Translations under genes and position numbers: made by a program
Shown: positions 34,084 to 35,634 of the stretch, in pieces
Position numbering within the stretch: the stretch's first letter is position 1
How the letters are laid out: each line of letters begins with the position of its first letter
Source: JALHMQ01 sp020248785
GTDB taxonomy: Bacteria; Pseudomonadota; Gammaproteobacteria; Burkholderiales; Burkholderiaceae_F
Direction: 5' to 3'
NCBI GenBank assembly: GCA_046343415.1
Contig: JBKDNL010000134.1
Span: 1 to 35,634 of the forward strand
DNA: 35,634 nt
The notes under the pieces: model-generated
Seen by the model: the letters and a program-made list of their open reading frames with translations, nothing else
Databases searched by the model: none
What the model was told of the DNA's origin: nothing

Positions 34084-34179
34084 GGAAGAGTGTCGCGTCC
34101 CGGTGGGCCGGCCAGACTTCAAATCTGGTGGGGGCTGCCAGCAGTCCCTGGTGGGTTCGACTCCCATACTCTTCCGCCA
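34084..34179 (+). tRNA. selC: tRNA-Sec (anticodon TCA)
   Basis: A 96-nt gene with the features unique to tRNA-Sec: an 8-bp acceptor stem (GGAAGAGT with ACTCTTCC), G discriminator and encoded CCA, and anticodon stem-loop CCAGA-CTTCAAA-TCTGG with TCA at 34119-34121. It also has a long variable arm (GGGGGCTGCCAGCAGTCCC) and the T arm GGTTCGACTCC. It aligns throughout with E. coli selC. It decodes the UGA in fdnG. Confidence 0.97.
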
Positions 34180-34211
34180 GACCAAAGTCGCCGCAGGCGA
34201 CTTTGGTCTGG
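34177..34211. terminator. Perfect 16-bp palindrome overlapping the tRNA-Sec CCA end
   Basis: CCAGACCAAAGTCGCC (34177-34192) is exactly inverted at 34196-34211 around the loop GCA. Its left arm begins at the encoded CCA of selC. It lacks a following U-run. A terminator or processing signal for the tRNA precursor is likely from position. Confidence 0.6.
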
Positions 34212-34275
34212 CGGGTGCGGCGCGTTCGCGCCGCCCGCTTCATAAGGAACGAGGGGGCTGGGCATGCCCCCTCGT
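34212..34275. repeat. Two further hairpins downstream of selC
   Basis: First hairpin: GCGGCGCG (34217-34224) with CGCGCCGC (34227-34234), extended by GCGG/CCGC across a small bulge. Second hairpin: ACGAGGGGGC (34249-34258) exactly inverted at 34266-34275 around TGGGCAT. With the preceding palindrome they form three consecutive stem-loops in the 150-bp gene-free gap before the GcvH-like gene. Confidence 0.6.
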
Positions 34276-34329
34276 GCTCCCCCCAGCCACGGGGAAATGC
34301 AACGAAACCCCTCCCGACTAGGACCGGCC

Positions 34330-34812
34330 ATGCAAGAACAGCACGACCGACTCGCCCCCGACGTTCTCTATGCGCCCGCGCAGGACATGTGGGTGCGGCG
34401 CGAGGCCGATGGCCACGTGACCGTGGGTGCGACGCATCTGATCGCGCAGCATGGCCAGTTCATGCTGTTCACGCCACGGCCGCTGGATACTGAGGTGGAG
34501 TTCGACCGATCGCTCGGCGTGATGGAAACCGCCAAGACGGCGGTGGCGGTGCACGCACCGCTGTCCGGCCGCATCGTGGCCGTCAACCAGGCGGTGGTGG
34601 ACGATGTTTCCCTGGTCGAGCGCGATCCCTATGGCGAAGGCTGGCTCATGCGGATGCAGCCGGCGGACTGGGAGGCGGCGCAGGCGACCTTGTTGCCGAC
34701 AGCGCAGTACGTCGAATGGGTCACGCCGCGCCTGGAAGAGAAGCTTGCCAAGCCGGTCGAGTTCGACGAGTTTGCCGAGGACCTGACCGTCGATCCGAAT
34801 CGCGGTTACTGA
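34330..34812 (+). CDS. GcvH-like lipoyl-carrier protein
   Basis: A 160-residue protein with the fold of the glycine-cleavage H protein. The lipoylation site is in GVMETAKTAVAVHAPLSG (K69), followed by GRIVAVNQAVVDDVSLVERD and the GEGWLMRM motif. No gcvP or gcvT lies nearby, and the sequence around the Lys differs from the usual ESVKA, so it is probably not the housekeeping H protein. The start at 34330 (MQEQHDRL) is chosen because the upstream extension is hairpin DNA. The stop overlaps the DsrE-like start. A GcvH-DsrE pair recalls the lipoate-binding protein of sulfur-oxidising sHdr systems, or a formate-dehydrogenase-linked role. Confidence 0.8.
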   Translation: MQEQHDRLAPDVLYAPAQDMWVRREADGHVTVGATHLIAQHGQFMLFTPRPLDTEVEFDRSLGVMETAKTAVAVHAPLSGRIVAVNQAVVDDVSLVERDPYGEGWLMRMQPADWEAAQATLLPTAQYVEWVTPRLEEKLAKPVEFDEFAEDLTVDPNRGY

Positions 34813-35207
34813 TGACAGTGCAGTCGCAGCGGCTCGTTCTCGTGCTCTGGTCCTGTGGGCCGGATCAGCCTGGCGGCGCCAGGCTGGCGGCCGCGCCGTT
34901 CGTCTACGCGCTTGCCGCCCGCGCGATGGAGATCGAGGTCGAGATGCACTTCACCTCGAACACCGTGCGTTGGCTGCTGGACGACGTGGCCGAGCGGGCG
35001 CATACCGATGCCCGGCGCAGCAAGACCGTCGCGCAGTTCATCAGCGAGGTGAGCGACGCCGGAGTGCGGCTGGTGCCCTGCGCGATGGCGCTCGCCGAAC
35101 ACCGCCGCCCCGGTGAGGGACTGCGCGCAGAAGTGAACGGCCAGGGCGGCGCCGCCACCGTGATCGGCGCCACCTTCGAGCCCAACACGCGAACGCTGGT
35201 GTTCTAG
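34812..35207 (+). CDS. DsrE-like sulfur-carrier family protein
   Basis: A 131-residue protein with DsrE/TusD-like fold: beta start RLVLVLWSCGPDQPGGARLA with a Cys at 15, EIEVEMHFTSNTVRWLLDD, and FISEVSDAGVRLVPCAMALA containing C90. C90 occupies the place of the conserved persulfide-carrying Cys of the DsrE family. It is coupled to the GcvH-like gene by TGATG. A sulfur-relay function, perhaps in formate dehydrogenase maturation, is inferred from neighbours only. Confidence 0.72.
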   Translation: MTVQSQRLVLVLWSCGPDQPGGARLAAAPFVYALAARAMEIEVEMHFTSNTVRWLLDDVAERAHTDARRSKTVAQFISEVSDAGVRLVPCAMALAEHRRPGEGLRAEVNGQGGAATVIGATFEPNTRTLVF

Positions 35208-35217
35208 GCATCGTCCC

Positions 35218-35490
35218 ATGCATGCAGCGCGGACGACGGATCCTGGCCCTTGGCAGCGGCTCCACGACACGCTGCAGATTGACCGTCCGCACACGCTGGG
35301 AGCGGCTGAGCCCGGCATCGTGCGCGAGATCCTGGTGCGCGACGGCGACGTCGTGCAGCAGGGCCAGGTGCTGGTGCGCATGGACGCCACCCTGGCCGGC
35401 GCCGACGCCACCCAACTCGCACACGACGTCGCGCTACGCGACTTGACCGTCCGCGCCATCGATGCGGCGCTCACCGGCAGCACGCTCGGA
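35218..35490 (+). pseudogene. HlyD-type membrane-fusion protein remnant
   Basis: Residues from 35302 on read AEPGIVREILVRDGDVVQQG, then QVLVRMDATLAGAD and ALRDLTVRAIDAAL, the biotinyl-lipoyl and first coiled-coil part of a type I secretion adaptor (HlyD family). The in-frame ATG at 35218 is followed by 28 codons unlike the family, and the usual N-terminal membrane helix is missing. After about 35490 the similarity stops where sequence of a different character begins. I read it as a fragment truncated at both ends. Confidence 0.65.
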
Positions 35491-35496
35491 TTAAAC

Positions 35497-35634
35497 CTAA
35501 AAACCGCAGTTGACGGCCGCGAGACGCACCAAGTCGCTGTCGCGACTGAACAATTCGAGCGGCGGTCGATCACCGGTTTGGAACTGCTCCGCAGTCGCGA
35601 GAATTGCCCGGAAAGCCGCGCCAACACTCGATCC
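35497..35634 (-). pseudogene. Transposase-like C-terminal tail at the window edge
   Basis: On the minus strand a frame is open from the edge to TAG at 35497-35499, reading VGAAFRAILATAEQFQTGDR, then PPLELFSRDSDLVRLAAVNC. The style resembles C-terminal ends of DDE transposases, but I cannot name the IS family. It begins exactly where the HlyD remnant loses its similarity, and the short AT-richer stretch GGATTAAACCTAAAAA (35488-35503) could be the element end. The rest lies outside the window. Confidence 0.45.

Noticed and set aside
34084..34330. Phage or island integration at selC
   Set aside because: No integrase, no direct repeat of the tRNA 3' end and no foreign-looking genes follow; the GcvH-like and DsrE-like genes look native.
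34806..35627. A 273-codon minus-strand frame opposite the DsrE-like gene
   Set aside because: Its product is Ser/Arg-rich and without motifs; the DsrE-like frame on the plus strand has conserved residues and is coupled to its neighbour.
1..35634. CRISPR arrays or toxin-antitoxin, restriction or phage-defence genes
   Set aside because: No regularly spaced repeats and no protein motifs of such systems were seen.

Overview
The window reads as high-GC chromosomal DNA of a betaproteobacterium, most likely order Burkholderiales. The basis is the gene content and order: a PhaM-type polyhydroxyalkanoate granule protein, tandem DUF3108 proteins, a Sec-dependent formate dehydrogenase N followed by fdhE-selA-selB-selC, and the GltIJKL layout. 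I cannot name a genus. Both edges carry transposase 3' ends (an IS630-type remnant at 2-139 and an unassigned transposase-like tail at 35497-35634), so the window is probably bounded by insertion sequences.

Region 1 (about 0.2-6.6 kb, all minus strand) handles acidic amino acids. A type II asparaginase lies upstream. It is followed by an Asp/Glu racemase, a LysR regulator, and a glutamate/aspartate ABC transporter (gltI-gltJ-gltK-gltL). LysR and gltI overlap by ATGA. A T-N11-A dyad sits just upstream of the racemase, and a perfect 14-bp hairpin separates gltI from gltJ.

Region 2 (6.6-7.8 kb) holds a ferritin-like diiron protein with a terminator that runs into the asparaginase start. Next to it is a 167-nt nearly continuous hairpin whose deviations from perfect pairing are mostly G-U wobbles on the plus strand.

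Region 3 (7.8-19.7 kb) is a light/oxidative-stress lipid cluster. A MerR regulator with a cobalamin-binding domain of the CarH/LitR type (16065) faces a minus-strand array: glutathione peroxidase, FAD amine oxidoreductase, DUF1365, cyclopropane-fatty-acid-synthase-like methyltransferase, chalcone-isomerase-like protein, MFS transporter, DUF3833 lipoprotein, SDR and NTF2-like protein. On the plus strand it leads DUF2256, an iron-sulfur photolyase/cryptochrome and a second SDR. Most junctions are ATGA or GTGA overlaps. The likely logic is that light relieves repression, DNA is repaired and membrane fatty acids are modified.

Region 4 (19.7-24.8 kb) has a minus-strand operon (FAA hydrolase, PhaM, FIST-domain protein) divergent from two tandem DUF3108 proteins.

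Region 5 (25.0-35.2 kb, plus strand) is a self-contained selenoprotein module. It comprises fdnG with an in-frame UGA and a SECIS-like hairpin, fdnH, fdnI, a terminator, fdhE, selA, selB and the 96-nt tRNA-Sec gene. Three consecutive hairpins follow, then a GcvH-like lipoyl-carrier protein and a DsrE-like protein. The last 0.4 kb is a truncated HlyD-type remnant broken at a transposase-like tail.
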